5,859 nt of DNA from assembly GCA_041168905.1 (NCBI GenBank), contig JBEEJZ010000164.1:1-5859 (forward strand), written 5' to 3'. The notes beneath the pieces are model-generated. The model was given only the letters and a program-made list of their open reading frames with translations. It had not been told where the DNA came from and searched no databases. The first letter of the stretch is position 1; every line of letters begins with the position of its first letter. Shown here in pieces: positions 5,204 to 5,859 of the stretch. The position numbers and the translations under genes are program-made. Source of the stretch: JBEEJZ01 sp041168905. Its GTDB lineage: Bacteria > Pseudomonadota > Gammaproteobacteria > Burkholderiales > Burkholderiaceae_C.

Positions 5204-5859
5204 ATGACCACATTGACCGCAACACTGACCCACAAGTCGGATAAGACGCCTGTTCGAGTTCCCGTGCCGAGGAAGCGACTGACGTTCGGGATTTACTACC
5301 AGGTCAAGGACCATGCATTCAAGCGCGCCATTGAGACTGAGGTGCAAGAGCTGAAGGCCGCGTCGTCATGGGATCCGGTGCGAGACGTGGTGATCTTGAA
5401 AGAGGTTCGGCATGAAGAGGATTTCAAGCGCGTGTGGGCCGAGATCGCCATGGAGGCCAGATCACAAGGTTTAGAGGTCACTCGCGGCCTCTTGTTTCTC
5501 CATGCCAGCAAGCCGACCGGTGAGAACAGCGGCTTCGAGTTCGCGCCCATGGCGCCCGGTGCCGATGCCACGCTGAAGAAAGATGAGATGCACGCGCTGC
5601 CTAAGTTGCCGTGGGCGCCAGGTGCCAAGCTCGATCTGCGGGGCTGCAACACGGCAATGGTTGGTGAGCGTCGCTCATGGGCCGTGGCCGAGGTCATGGC
5701 CAAAGCCCAAGGGGTGAAAACATCTGGCCAGATGGGCTACTCGTACTTCTCAACCTCAAAGGATCATTACGAGGAGGTTTCACCATCGTCGAAGGTGGTT
5801 TACCTCTGGGCCTTTCATCGAAAGAAAAATGGCATCCTGGGTGATGGAAGCGCCATGCC
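5204..5859 (+). CDS. Putative type VI effector with clan CD peptidase-like His/Cys motifs (3' partial)
   Basis: The frame opens at ATG 5204, one base after the PAAR stop codon, and stays open for 218 codons to the window edge, so it is truncated here. No signal peptide or membrane segment is seen, and no separate ribosome site, which suggests translational coupling to the PAAR gene. A beta-strand-like GLLFL ends in His100 (LFLHASKPTGENSGFEF), and a second strand leads into L-D-L-R-G-Cys148-N-T. After it comes a helix (SWAVAEVMAKAQGVKTSG) and then GYSYFSTS. A hydrophobic strand plus His, then a strand plus GC, is the order in caspase-like clan CD peptidases and in CHAT or DUF4347-type domains (compare LLGCNxA). 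From this I infer a cysteine-peptidase-like effector delivered by the adjacent PAAR protein. The family is not firmly identified; a non-enzymatic structural or adaptor protein remains possible. Any immunity gene would lie past the window. Confidence 0.6.
   Translation, partial: MTTLTATLTHKSDKTPVRVPVPRKRLTFGIYYQVKDHAFKRAIETEVQELKAASSWDPVRDVVILKEVRHEEDFKRVWAEIAMEARSQGLEVTRGLLFLHASKPTGENSGFEFAPMAPGADATLKKDEMHALPKLPWAPGAKLDLRGCNTAMVGERRSWAVAEVMAKAQGVKTSGQMGYSYFSTSKDHYEEVSPSSKVVYLWAFHRKKNGILGDGSAM

Noticed and set aside
5296..5703. Minus-strand open frame of 135 codons under the putative effector
   Set aside because: The opposite strand has a longer uninterrupted frame coupled to the PAAR gene; the minus frame is Ser/Arg-rich with no motif.

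Overview
The window is GC-rich DNA with dense genes, short gaps and frequent ATGA start/stop overlaps. Codon use and protein style suggest a proteobacterium, most likely a betaproteobacterium of the Burkholderiales. That is an inference from style; no marker gene proves it. No rRNA, tRNA, CRISPR array or complete insertion sequence is visible. The content looks like accessory DNA (plasmid, integrative element or genomic island).

Left edge (2-646, + strand): the 3' part of a gene for an Mrr-type restriction endonuclease-like protein with a C-terminal topoisomerase-type zinc ribbon. It converges with a small gene for a ribbon-helix-helix (RHH) DNA-binding protein (668-1066, - strand).

Centre (1067-3202, - strand): a tight cluster read right to left. 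It encodes an AlpA/excisionase-like helix-turn-helix protein (2942-3202), a helix-turn-helix protein of the replication-initiator-like kind (2061-2945), and two unrecognised proteins (1582-2049 and 1271-1585). Junctions are a 4-base overlap, an 11-base gap with a strong Shine-Dalgarno site, and another 4-base overlap, so this is almost certainly one operon. A 204-base stretch without a gene (1067-1270) lies between this operon and the RHH gene. It holds several inverted repeats and is a candidate cis-acting site (control region or transfer origin). The replication-like gene carries a run of TGTCACCC-type repeats at about 11-12-base spacing that are read in different codon frames, so they look like protein-binding iterons rather than a peptide repeat.

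Right side (3203-5859, + strand): a divergent control region, then an unrecognised gene whose N-terminus resembles the OrfA helix-turn-helix of IS3-type transposases (3322-4545). Next come a strong hairpin built from GTAACG units (4566-4595), a PAAR-domain type VI secretion spike-tip protein (4663-5202), and one base later an open reading frame that runs off the window (5204-5859). This last protein has a hydrophobic strand ending in His100 and an L-x-G-C-N motif at Cys148, in the order seen in clan CD (caspase-like) cysteine peptidases. It is the best candidate for the toxic cargo of the PAAR protein.

Taken together, the window appears to place a mobile-element maintenance module (DNA-binding, replication-like and possibly mobilisation functions, plus a restriction-like protein) beside a type VI secretion effector cassette.
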